From Capillidium heterosporum (Eukaryota; Entomophthoromycota; Entomophthoromycetes; Entomophthorales; Capillidiaceae), in assembly GCA_016630905.1 (NCBI GenBank), contig WBMQ01000015.1, positions 1 to 64,000 on the forward strand: 64,000 nt of DNA, written 5' to 3'. The position numbers were made by a program, and so were the translations under genes. Every line of letters starts with the position of its first letter. Within the stretch, counting starts at the first letter, position 1. The notes under the pieces were generated by a model, which saw only the letters and a program-made list of their open reading frames with translations, did not search any database and had not been told where the DNA came from. Positions 43,861 through 55,215 of the stretch are shown here, in pieces.

Positions 43861-46159
43861 TTTTGATTTTTCAATGATTCAAAGAATATCCATTAAGTTT
43901 ATATAGCAAGTACTTTTAACTTTACTATATATTCACACATGCAGCCTAAAGGGCACGAAATAGCGATTTTACTGGTTTTTGGCATAGCAGCTTAGTAATA
44001 ACGATGATAATGTGGGAATTTTGTAACGACTTTGGAAGTTAATTCAGCTTTTCCTCAACTTGGATGTTCAATAGTTGAACGTTCAACTGCTTGTATTTAC
44101 CTTTCTGCACTAGAAAACATTTGCTATTGATTATAGCTGGTTACTTCCAAGTTAGTCAAAAAAGCTTACCCAGGCTCTTTAAAGTAAACCTGATTTGCAC
44201 CATCATCTTTACTACTAAAAATAAGACCCGGTTTGAATTTAAGCATGCTTACAAAGATTGGCTCATTAATGATACCACTTCATGTAAGTTCATCAACTCT
44301 AAAGTTTCAATGGCGGTAAATTGAAGAGTAGGATACCCAGTCCTACAACAGAAATCCACCAACTTCCAATAAAAAATGATACCTGGTCCATAGATTTTAA
44401 AATAGCAAACTCCGTCAACATCTGCCTTCAACTAAATTAAGCTTACTGCTTCCATCCAATAGATCCCAAGTTTTTGGATAACAGAATTTTAAATTAGACT
44501 AATTTAACATCAAAGGCCCTATTTTAAACCGACAGCCGCGGTCCAAGCTTGTAAACTATACTTCTAACAACTCGTCGTTATCTACCTTGACAACTTAGCT
44601 TGGCAGCCATTTAAGTGCGTATAAATTCAACCCAAAACTTAAATTACCTTTATTTACTGCTTATATAGCTGCAAATACCTTGTACAGCTACCTGTTACAA
44701 TTACTTGTTTAAACCGTCGCTACCATCCAGCCTTATATACTCAAAACTTTTGAAAGCAAGATGAAGCGATCCATTATAGCCGACATTGTATATACTTTAT
44801 TATTCCATTGGTTTTAATTAAAATATTTGTTCTACCGACAATAGAATTAGTGTAGTTCGATCGATCAGTGGTAGAGATTCTGGTCGTATCGACATTATAT
44901 CCAACAGAGACACCCTAGTTAAAACGGACGGGAATCAGAAATTCAATTCAAACACCTGTAAGGAGCTAAACAAGGTGAACGGGGACTCTTTTCAACACTA
45001 ATTAAATAGAAAATACAACTTTCCAGCGTATATTGTAGCGGAATCAAATTTCCTGATACAACACCACTGATAACTGATGTAGTAATGAGGTAAAGTATTT
45101 CAATTTCTATGGCAGCTAGTGTGCTGCAGTTGAGGATTGTGATTGTATCTTCAATTTGAATCTGTAACTAGACCCAAGTTAGGTAGAATATTTAACATCG
45201 GACTCAATACTACTTACTTATATACCGTCATTTAAACAAAATACATATATATGTATGTCTATCTTTAAGTTTTTACTATCTTTATTTACAATCCAAGTTG
45301 ATGCTTCCCTTCTAAAGGTTCAAGGTGAGCGACATAAAGTATCATTTTTCATTCCTCAATTTCAAAACTTGTCACCAAGAGCATAAGGCTTTATATACTT
45401 TTATAGTACTAGACTATAAACCAAAGAAAGATTAGTATGAGATGGAAGCTTAGAACGAGCGATTCAAATTGGAATACCTAATAGCTTCAAAAAGTTGGTT
45501 TATTGAAATAGCTTCAATGAAAATTTTAATTTACGGCATTTTGGAAAATATTGCAATTGCATATCACTGAAAGGTGAAACTTTCAACCAAATTTTAAGCT
45601 GTAGTCCAACTAAAACGCTTGGGCGATATATAAGATGGTCTATGTTAGACGGGAACCTATTATTTTAAACTCAGAAAGTTTGTTTATGTTGGTATTTGCA
45701 TTAGAAGTTAAATGCCAAGGCTTAGGAATTAAGTACTGAGCTATCTCAAATATAGCATATTAATATAAGCTAGTTATTGAAATATATAAATAGGCCACCA
45801 GTAAGTTGATTTTACTTTTTCTTTTGAAGCTGTATATATAATATAAAGATATGTACTATACTATTAATTATCAATAGTAATACTATCAGGATTAACAGGC
45901 GGACACTGCCTTTTAAATTCCAAGTTGACATGTAACAGATAAAATATCCTCATAGCATCTGTAAGCCTATAATCATTAAGATCTGGAGTTATATTAAAAT
46001 TGTATTTGGATAATTGTATGTCAAATAGTTAATTGTGACCGATCTCTTTTATAAATAAAACCAATTCATTATTTAATTATATAGTACGCATCAATAAGAA
46101 ATAGATAGTTTAATACATTAGTAATGATGGCTTATATATAGAGAGGTAGCTCGAATAAA
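43861..46159. other. gene-poor region with secreted-peptide relics
   Basis: Two short frames stand out. 44836-45001 (plus) reads NICSTDNRISVVRSISGRDS and ends near NTCKELNKVNGDSFQH without an ATG, perhaps a last exon. 45255-45386 (plus) encodes a 43-residue peptide beginning with a signal-peptide-like MSIFKFLLSLFTIQVDA, with a GTGAGC splice-donor-like site after GTTCAAG, so it may be a first exon. Neither could be joined into a complete gene. The remainder is AT-rich. Confidence 0.35.
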
Positions 46160-47035
46160 TTAGACTCTGAGATCGGCAGTAGAAGTCTCTGGCTGCTTAT
46201 TTCGGTGACGAACTGAACGAGCCAGTACGAAGAAGATATTTACAATGAAAATTATACCAGTAGCCAACAATATAACGGCACCTACTACGACGGCCGAAAT
46301 GAATTGGGGCCAGGTCTCACTCAGCTGATCAGTACTGTCGGAGTAGTAGACTGTCTCCAAGGCGATCCAGATACAGCACCACACTATAGTTAAACCGTAG
46401 GGGACATCTCTATTCATACTGATAACGACTAAAACGTACAGGCCTAGAGCACCTAAAGCGATGGCACCGTTCCTATACCCAATCCCAGAAGGCGTTTCAA
46501 ATACAGCAAACGAATCTATGAAGGTAACGACTACAATCCAAGCTGTGTAGACCGATAACCAGAACCTACCGAATACCAAGTTGAGAAAGTAGTGGTCATT
46601 CGAACCATCATTCCTAGCAATATCTTTGTGGCATATAGAAGTAACGGCAAAGTACATGAACAAGTTTGTGAGTAGCAGTAGGTAGGTGAAGACGAGACGG
46701 GGCCACTGAGGATCTTGCACGTAAGCGCGGACAAAAATCCAGCCAACATTTCCGATTGTATTTAACCAGTAGTAAGGAGTGATGCCAGCATTGATGTAAC
46801 GATAGGTATAAGTTGAAGGGAAAAGTTGGTAGATGATGAAAAAGAACATGAATAGGTAGATGACAGCCCAAACTGCATAGATGGGGGCTAAAGGTTGTAG
46901 GACAAATCTTATGCTGTTATCGGTCTGGATGGTAGTGTTACCCAAAGGTAACCAGTAACCGAGCGCGTTTACAACTATAATCAAGATGAAGCAGAGTAGG
47001 TTGATAAACCTAGTAAATTTTACCGATAATGCCAT
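46160..47035 (-). CDS. TspO/MBR-like multi-pass membrane protein
   Basis: 291 residues with eight or so hydrophobic segments. It opens with ten polar/basic residues, a first helix (LLCFILIIVVNALGYWLPL), then a loop and a helix with FVLQPLAPIYAVWAVIYLFM. The N-A-x-x-x-LPLGNTT and F-x-P-xx-x-VWAVIYL pattern is that of the longer TspO-related tryptophan-rich membrane proteins found in bacteria and some fungi. Trp and Tyr are frequent (YYWLNTIGNVGWIF, WPRLVFTY, FWLSVYTAW). The C-terminus is a basic cytoplasmic tail. TspO proteins bind porphyrins or sterols, but the function of this long form is unknown. A minus-strand TATAAATATA lies at 47101-47110, about 70 nt upstream. Confidence 0.75.
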   Translation of the reverse strand: MALSVKFTRFINLLCFILIIVVNALGYWLPLGNTTIQTDNSIRFVLQPLAPIYAVWAVIYLFMFFFIIYQLFPSTYTYRYINAGITPYYWLNTIGNVGWIFVRAYVQDPQWPRLVFTYLLLLTNLFMYFAVTSICHKDIARNDGSNDHYFLNLVFGRFWLSVYTAWIVVVTFIDSFAVFETPSGIGYRNGAIALGALGLYVLVVISMNRDVPYGLTIVWCCIWIALETVYYSDSTDQLSETWPQFISAVVVGAVILLATGIIFIVNIFFVLARSVRHRNKQPETSTADLRV

Positions 47036-49227
47036 CGCGTTAAGTATCTGTTGTTTCCTTTGTAGACTTCGAAAGATGCTGTTGTCAAGTTGGGTCTAAC
47101 TATATTTATACTTTTTCAATAAGTTTTAGGTTGATAGTCTCAGTTCTTTCAAACCTACTTTGATTCAAATCATGAAGTCATAATTGCTAGCATTCACAAC
47201 CTCCAAAATAAAAACTATATAGTTGGACGTCAAAATTACCCTAGAATTTCAACTTTTACGTAGTAGGCAAATTTCCTATGCAACTTTGGCTGCTTTCGAG
47301 TTATGTTGAGGTGCTTTATGTGACCTAATTCGCCGTCCTGGTATAAAACCTGGTTCGATAGACAATCTAGGTGGGGTCAATTTCATATTAAAATGGTCAC
47401 ACTAGGTTGAAAATTGTTCAATAAATGATGTCGTATAGGAAGCCTATCGAATGGATGTTTTGTAACATTTAGCTTGGAATAGTGCATGCAAAGCTAATTT
47501 TAGTATGAATCAAGCCAAACTTTGTAAAAGGATATAAGTTTGGATAAAGATTAATTTTCTACCAAAACTAAGTTTGCTATTCTTAAATAATAGTTAATTT
47601 TCCTATTTTGTTTCCAGCTTGACAACCATGTTGCAGGACTCCTCTTTAGAGGAAGAGTAGTAAACCCTACTACCGAATCGTATTGATAAACTATCGTATA
47701 ACGACCCTTTATTAGAAGTTTGTCAGGACTAAAACCCCATTCTATTAGATCTAACGAGCTTCTAATAGGTGGGTAAAATGACAATTTTAATAAAGAATTT
47801 TAATTTGTTTAATTGGCTGGAATTGGAGGGATGGATAGAATGACAAAATACCTCAGGATACCTGACTTAAACTGTTGGTAACGAAGGATCTACATCCGAT
47901 AGGTTTCATACCCTTGAATACATTGATCAAAGTAGTGTCTAAAAGGCTTTTGTTTATGATATATGGTGGCCCATTCAACTTAACCAATCAAATCTCAATT
48001 ATAAGTTTTAAATGGTTAAGGTATCCATCAACAATCAGGTTCCAAACTGTGAGTAACTTTAAGCTTAGCCTATAGAAGATTTATATATATATAATGGTTA
48101 AAAATTAAGTATACAAGTGAAATGGAGTTTGATATAGCCTTTATAGTTTTTAGTTTAATTTGGATGCAATTTATGATGAATAGATATCGATCAAACTTTG
48201 ATCAACCTGCAGCTTTGGATTCTAGACCATACACTGAGGCTATGTGATAGAGATATAAATGGGTTTCTAGCCAGTAGTAGGGTACAACGAAAAATAGTTT
48301 ACTAGTTAGCGATTTATTTCGGCTGAAGCTTGGGCTGACAAATGAAGATATGGTGACTTTCAAGCTTACTTTTGAGCTATAATACTTATCGAAATTTAGT
48401 TAGTGAACTTAAATTTTACGGAAGCAACCCTAACCAACCTAGACTAATGTACCTACTAATTCATGTTGCTAGCATAAATATATATCAATTTTATTCAACA
48501 TGTAAATGAACATGTATTTTTTGATTGATATGCACCAAGCTGTCTACTCACTCAAATAAGCTGGTATCAACATCGACCTATACTTCATTTCTAAATTGTT
48601 CAGAATTTCTTCAGGTAAACTAAATGGAATAAATAAAACATATTTCATTTAATGTTGACACCGATGATAACCCTAAATTTCGCTCTTATATACCAGGTGC
48701 AATCATAATCAACCTAAGCCGAGGTCCCTATTTTTCAGGTTGATAGTTTCTTTTCGAAATTTAACCTAGTTGACGATCCAAGCCAAGTTAAAGCTCCTAT
48801 GCGATTCCTTCCACCACTTTAGAAAGACCAACCATTTCGATCTATACTATTTGAAGCACATATTCATAATTTGAGAGTAGCAGTATGGGTTGTGGGTCAA
48901 TCGATTTAAGAGTTCAGATTGACTAACTAGGATTATTTCCATTCTAGGTGAAATATAAGCTTATATAGGTGTTCTATATGTAATCCGTTGCTTATCTTTA
49001 ATTGGCTTCTTTCTTTAAACAAGCTTATAATGAAAGCATGCATCTTGATAGTATAGCAACAATCCATGTCACTAATAACCCTTATATTACATACATTCAA
49101 ATATAACTTTGAAGTAAACGTTCTGATGTGAATATAAATGCTCCTCTATATACTAAGTTACTTATAAGTATTTTTGAAATAAACTGAGTATATGTAAATA
49201 TCAATAGCACTAGTTTTAATGATTGTT
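47036..49227. other. intergenic; decayed spacer homologous to MFS array
   Basis: No gene. The part from about 48930 to 49150 resembles 53130-53345 (shared order of ATTTTCC..., AAACAAGC/AGACAGG..., CAAATA(C/T)AACTTT, then TGTGAA). The duplicated block of the transporter array may therefore once have extended this far. Confidence 0.4.
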
Positions 49228-49315
49228 TTTTATGTTATTTGTGCTGCCTGTCGAATTTATTAATGAATCATTGTTAGTCCATTAATAAATTTGACAAAAC
49301 ACAAGTAACATAAAA
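49228..49315. repeat. 88-bp near-perfect inverted repeat (hairpin)
   Basis: Left arm 49228-49265 and right arm 49280-49315 are reverse complements apart from a few mismatches and a 2-nt length difference. They start with TTTTATGTTA and end with TAACATAAAA around a 14-nt loop. It does not match the ends of the Tc1-like element. It could be a foldback/MITE remnant, a structured RNA or a cruciform-forming site. Confidence 0.75.
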
Positions 49316-50299
49316 GTCAACCAATATAATCTAACTAATCAAAAGTAGATTCATCACTACGAATATAGCAGCTTGAAAGTTGACAACTAATCCAAAACTG
49401 GTATATACTAAAGTTATAGACCGAGTAATATCCCAGGAGCTCTAACATCTGCCTCCAACTTGAGCAAACCTACATTATAAAAAGTGCATTTACTCCTACC
49501 AAACATAAAAATTTGAGTCTATCTAAAGTAAGATATCAGCTTAAAATTAATATGGTTCATCCTAGTAGCTTTTTTATAAAGAAAATAAATATGCTTATTA
49601 AAGTAAATTATTTTAAAAGTCTATGGCATTTCTCATAAGTTCAGGTATCTAATCACTTATTCCTTAGTCTATATGCCGCTTTAAGAAGTCAAGGTATAGT
49701 TGGAATTGCAAACATTCTTATAAATATCACTTGAAATGTCACTTCCTAGAATCCATTTTTAAAACCCTACTGCTGATTTAGCAGGGCAAGTTACTTTACA
49801 AATGGGCAGAAAAATTCACTACATAGGCCTATAGCTCTGGTCCACATAGCTAGTGTTCTTAAGATCGACAGCTGCTGGGTTTGAAGTTTAAACATATATA
49901 TTACTACCAACCTAACTCCGAATCTAGTAATTGTACTTTAAATTGTCCAAAAAGCTCTTTCTAAATTAGATTTGAAGGCTACCACACAAATACACTACCT
50001 ATTCTAGTAAAGGGTTTAAAGCAACTAAGTTTCCAACTAAATTGGGTTTTGAGCTCCTTTCCTTGCAACTTCAAGTAGTGTTTTCGCTAACTTGGATTTG
50101 AAAGTTGAAGACTTATCAAGTCCTATAGACAGACTAATTACATTTAAATCATAAATAACCAACAGAAAATCAATGATTAGTAGTGTATATGAATCTTTAA
50201 CAAACGTTGTTACAAAATTTTAAACTAAATGGATCTAAAGACAAACTCAAATAAAATATATAAAATACAATTTACTAATAACTTAAACAAACCATCCAA
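49316..50299. other. intergenic, no gene seen
   Basis: AT-rich 3' flank of the first transporter gene. Confidence 0.5.
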
Positions 50300-51814
50300 C
50301 TATTTGGTTTTGGCCAAGTACTTCAATGGGTTCTCAACTAGGGACCAAGTGAAGAAGATCCAACTTATCAAAACCAAGACAACCATGAGCCAGACTAGGA
50401 ACCTACGGGACCAAGAGTTACCGTAGAGTTCTTCGGCTTCCTTGTTGCAAGGGAGGTCAGGGTTGGCGTCCTTGATAGCTTGACGTTTCTGAACGGGGGC
50501 GTCGAATAAGTTGTGGATATGGTATCGGTTGTAGTAGAAGTAAATACCAGACATGAAGATAGAGATGCAGCATAGAACAGTCATCATCTTCATGACCTCT
50601 GAATAACCTTGATTAGGAGTCAGGTCTTGTAAGTGCCCAAGGACCAGATGGAAGAGTGCGGCACCTACCGAGATACCAACTTTGTGAGCACCGATACCAG
50701 TACCTACCATATCTTCAGGTAGCAATAAGGGAACGGAAGAAGTTAAAGAGACGGGTCCAATAGTCATGGAGATGGAGAACAGAGTTAGGCCAGCGAATAC
50801 TGAGACATCTGAGTAACCTAAAAGTACGATACCAACCAAGTTGGTGGCAGCTGACAGGAAGACAATGGCGGAGCGGTTACCGAACTTGTCAATGAAACCA
50901 CCAATACCAGGGGACAGGAGGACAGGGACCAAAAGGGCGACTGACGAAGTCCAAGCGGCGTGTTCAACAGTGGAGCCGGTCTTCTGCTTAATAAAATCAA
51001 GAGCTGAGCCTAAGAAGGGAGTCCAAACACCAGTTAAGAATAGGATATTGTAAGGCATAACCCAGAACCCGGTGGGGAGGTACATGAGACGTTTAGGTGA
51101 GAAAGAGGCTTTGCGAGCTCTCTCACTGATTTGTTCGCCACCAGCTTTGTGTAAAACGAAGGCGTATATCAAAGTAGCTACGAAACTAAGGAGACAGAAA
51201 CCAACGGCAACCCATAATCCATTACCAACAAACCCAGTATTTTGTGCGACTGTAGGAACGATACCTTGGGCAATGAAGGCGTACAATCTGGAGGCACCGA
51301 TTTGGAGACCGATGGCGGAAGCTAGTACAGAACCTGAGAACCATTTACCTAAAATAGTCTCCTGAGCTACGACAATAGTACCTGAACCAAATCCATGTAG
51401 AATACGTCCGAATATAAGCATACCTACTGATTTGATGTAGGTTGAGCCGACAATGAAGAAGTTGCCTACAAGAATGAAAGTGGAAGAGATCAAAGCACCA
51501 TAGGCAGTACCAAAACGATCCATGAACACACCACCTACCAAAGGCATGACGGTGTTGATGAGGTAGACGGCGGCTTGTGCAGCTCCATATTCGGTGTTGT
51601 TGATGCCTTCTTCCTTGAGTTGGGTTTTTAACGAGTTCAAGGCGTTGGTCGAGAAGTGAGAACCAGCTGAGAAGAAGATGGCGCAGAACAGAGCCAACAC
51701 TTTAAAGTACCACCTATGTTCTGACAGCTTCTTACGCTGGGGTTTGGCTTGCTTGATGTCGTTGGATTCGGTACTGTAGTCGTAACCAGGGGGCACTTTT
51801 TCTAACTCGGTCAT
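50300..51814 (-). CDS. MFSD1-like major facilitator transporter, copy 1 (intact)
   Basis: 504 residues, intronless, about 12 transmembrane segments. The N-terminus is polar (MTELEKVPPGYDYSTESND). TM1 (FKVLALFCAIFFSAGSHFS) follows. The motif-A-like loop is GGVFMDRFG. The stretch GRILHGFGSGTIVVAQETIL then GKWFSG and IGLQIGASR is close to the MFSD1 family, lysosomal transporters of dipeptides in animals. The long mid loop (about 235-255) has HKAGGEQISERARKASFSP, and a second motif A is GIGGFIDKFGNRSA. The C-terminal tail is short. Substrate is unknown, and an intracellular or vacuolar membrane is likely by family. The TATA box is at 51877-51884. This is the only unbroken copy of three in the window. 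Confidence 0.88.
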   Translation of the reverse strand: MTELEKVPPGYDYSTESNDIKQAKPQRKKLSEHRWYFKVLALFCAIFFSAGSHFSTNALNSLKTQLKEEGINNTEYGAAQAAVYLINTVMPLVGGVFMDRFGTAYGALISSTFILVGNFFIVGSTYIKSVGMLIFGRILHGFGSGTIVVAQETILGKWFSGSVLASAIGLQIGASRLYAFIAQGIVPTVAQNTGFVGNGLWVAVGFCLLSFVATLIYAFVLHKAGGEQISERARKASFSPKRLMYLPTGFWVMPYNILFLTGVWTPFLGSALDFIKQKTGSTVEHAAWTSSVALLVPVLLSPGIGGFIDKFGNRSAIVFLSAATNLVGIVLLGYSDVSVFAGLTLFSISMTIGPVSLTSSVPLLLPEDMVGTGIGAHKVGISVGAALFHLVLGHLQDLTPNQGYSEVMKMMTVLCCISIFMSGIYFYYNRYHIHNLFDAPVQKRQAIKDANPDLPCNKEAEELYGNSWSRRFLVWLMVVLVLISWIFFTWSLVENPLKYLAKTK

Positions 51815-53699
51815 AACTGAAATTTAGTAAAACTTTTGGTTCAAGTGTGGAGTGGTGGTAGAGCACGTACTGTTGCTTTATATACGAGTTTCCAAGAGTA
51901 AAAATTGGCAATTGATCTGATAGTTGATAGTTAATTATTGAAAGGGTACTTTCTGGGTCTAAGCTGCAGAGCTATAATGAGTATTTGCCTTAAAATGGAT
52001 TTGTGGTTTGTTTTAGTTTCGCACAATCAGTTTAATTACTTCCTAATGTTATTTGATTTGGCCAATTAAAAGTTTGCTAAAAGCTAAATTTGGGGTTGAG
52101 AACAAGTTACATATTCAGTTTTAGTTAGAAGGAGTGTAAAATTTCATAATGTGGAGACAGCCTATAGATTTCACTTGAAAAGTTAGAAACTAAATTTCCT
52201 ACTAGAAAAATGTAGATAGGATTTTTTATTCCGACTATACTTAAAGTTCCCGATCAATAGACACATTTATTTAGTTGAACTTGATAAGATAGACCTACTA
52301 ATACGGAACTATATGGCTCCTATCGGATAAAGGTTCAAATGAAAAGATTTGATAGAAATCCATCATGCTATCAAGATGGAAGTTTAAAGGATATAAATTT
52401 GATTTTTACCAAAGTTGGTGTTGGTCAGTAGCTTAATTTAGGCAAGTTCGAAACCTTTATATGCTCCATCCTATTCATAAATCTTGGATAAGTATAGAAA
52501 TTAAACGACCAATTGATGTAAATACTAGAGATCTATTTTGATTTGAACAGGAAATTGTCGTTTACAATAGAGCCTTCAAATGCAATCCACCGATGAAAGT
52601 AATATATTTGATGGAACTAAGATAGCTACGATGGGATAGATCTAAGCCAGCTGGTAAAATGTAGCTTCACTACGTTTGTTTTTCAGATCAGCTTCAGTTT
52701 CACTCATTAACCAGAAATTTTACAATATCAGATTATCGAACAATAAAGGCAAGGGTCTAAACTAAACACGCTTTTTCCAATTATAGGATTTTTGACCTGT
52801 ACAGGTGCAGTCACAGCTAGCCTAAACCAAGATATCTACCCATCGAGTCAGTAGACCACGATCAAAATTTAGCCCAATTAATCATCTTCAATTTGATGGC
52901 CAGGTGGTGGGTAGCCTATTCGAAGCATACCCCAAAATTTGACTACAGATCTTAGCTACTTTTATCAAAACTTAATTACTAAACCAACTAGAGCTTTCAT
53001 CTCCTTAGCTATACTGGTTACCTTGATTTATATCGTTTGGGAACCAATTTATGTTTTAAAATGGTGTATAGATTTTGAATCAATTGACTAAAGAGCTCAT
53101 GTTGACCAATCAACATTTGTGGTGAACCCATTTGAATTGTCCACCTTTGAGATTATTTTCCTTATATGGGAAATATAAGTTTCTGTTAGTTTCAATTTAC
53201 TTCGCTGTTCTCTTTGTTTAGACAGGTTTACGATACAGAAATGTAATTTGACTTTATACCAACTGTACACATCGCTAAAGCTCCATATAGTACATATGAT
53301 CAAATACAACTTTATAAATAAATCCTGTAATGTGAAAACACTTCTCTCTTATCCACTATATTGTTTTTAATAAGCTAGCTTTTGATAAGCTACATCTCAA
53401 CAAAAGTATGTTCACCACTATGAAACTAACTAAACAGTAGAGATGATGAGTTTTGGCTTTTTTCCTATTCAGCATCTTCAGATAGCTATAGCTTCGTAAA
53501 CTTGGAGAAGGAAAGTTGAAAAATTTCCAAGCTCTATCAGCAAATCCCAATTTCCTTTAGTCTATAAGAAATGAGCTATATTGTATAGTATGTACTTATA
53601 TATGGCCTATAAAATATATATTTATAAGTAATGAAATATCATGTAAATTCAAATAGAACTCTAAATAATACGATTTACTAATAACTTAACACAATCCAC
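51815..53699. other. spacer 1 of transporter array
   Basis: About 0.85 kb upstream of copy 1 (to about 52665) is clearly homologous to DNA upstream of copies 2 and 3, including blocks ATTTTTACCAAAGT, AAATTAAACGACCA, ATATATTTGATG and CAGCTGGTAAAA. The rest is AT-rich without genes. Confidence 0.6.
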
Positions 53700-55215
53700 C
53701 TATTTGGTCTCGGCTATGTATTTCAATGGATCCTCGATGAGAGACCAGGTGAAAAAGATCCAACTTATCAAGACCAAGGCAGCCATGAACCAAACTAGGA
53801 GCCTACGGGACCAGGTTTTTTCGAGGAGTTTTTCGGTTTCCTTGTTACAGGGGAGGTCAGGGTTGGCGTCCTTGATAGCTTGACGTTTCTGGACAGGGGC
53901 GTCGAACAAATTATGGATGCAGTATCGATTGTAGTAGAAGTAAACACCGGACATCAGCATGGAGATACAACACAAAATGGTCAACATCTTCATAACTTCT
54001 GAGTAACCTTGATTGGGGGTCAGATCTTGTAAATGTCCAAGAACCAGATGGAAGAGTGCAGCACCTACTGAGAGACCTACCTTGTGAGCACCGATACCAG
54101 TACCTACCATATCTTCAGGTAGCAATAGGGGAACGGAGGAGGTCAAAGAAACGGGTCCAATAGTCAAGGAGATGGAGAACAGAGTTAGGCCAGCGAATAC
54201 TGAGACATCTGAGTAACCTAAAAGTACGATACCGACCAGGTTGGTGGCAGCTGACAGGAAGACAATGGCGGAGCGGTTACCGAACTTGTCAATGAAACCA
54301 CCAATACCAGGGGACAGGAGGACAGGAACTAGCAAAGCAACCGATGAAGTCCAAGCTGCAACTTCAACAGTGGAACCAGTCTTCTGCTTGACAAAGTCGA
54401 GAGCTGAGCCCAGAAATGGGGTCCAAACACCAGTTAAGAATAGGATATTGTAAGGTAGAACCCAGAATCCAGTGGGGAGGTACATGAGACGTTTAGGTGA
54501 GAAGGAGGCTTTGCGAGCTCTCTCACTGATTTGCTTCGCCACCAGCCTTACGCAAAACGAAGGCGTAAATCAAAGTAGCTACGAAACTAAGGAGACAGAA
54601 ACCAACAGAGACCCACAATCCGTTACCAACGAACCCAGTATTTTGAGCAATTGTGGGGACGATACCTTGGGCGATAAAATCATACAGCCTAGAGGCACCA
54701 ATTTGGAGACCAATGGCGGTACCTAGTATGGAGCCTGAGAACCACTTACCTAAAATAGTCTCCTGGGCCACGACAATAGTTCCTGAACCAAATCCATGCA
54801 GGATACGTCCGAATATAAGCATACCTACCGATTTGATGTAAGTTGAGCCAACAATGAAGAAGTTGCCTACAAGAATAACGGTAGATGAGATCAAAGCACC
54901 ATAAGCAGTACCAAAACGATCCATGAACACACCACCTACCAAAGGCATGACGGTGTTGATGAGGTAGACGGCGGCTTGTGCAGCTCCATATTCGGTGTTG
55001 TTGATGCCTTCTTCCTTGAGTTGGGTTTTTAACGAGTTCAAGGCGTTGGTTGAGAAATGGGAACCAGCTGAGAAGAAGATGGCGCAGAACAGAGCCAACA
55101 CTTTAAAGTACCACCTATGTTCTGACAACTTCTTACGCTGGGGTTTGGCCTGCTCGATGTCGTTGGATTCGGTACTGTAGTCGTAACCAGGAGGCACTTT
55201 TTCTAACTCGGTCAT
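53700..55215 (-). pseudogene. MFSD1-like transporter, copy 2 (one frameshift)
   Basis: Start ATG at 55215 and stop at 53700 in register with copy 1, with over 90% of residues the same by eye. A single extra base near 54534 (GGCGAAGCAAATC versus GGCGAACAAATC in copy 1) shifts the frame in the mid loop. The first frame then ends after GGEANQ at 54523, and the second half (QISERARKASFSP onward) is in the other frame. Everything else, including all membrane segments and the TATA box at 55285-55291, is preserved. It is either a very young pseudogene or a base-call error. Same strand as copy 1, 1.9 kb upstream of it. Confidence 0.8.
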
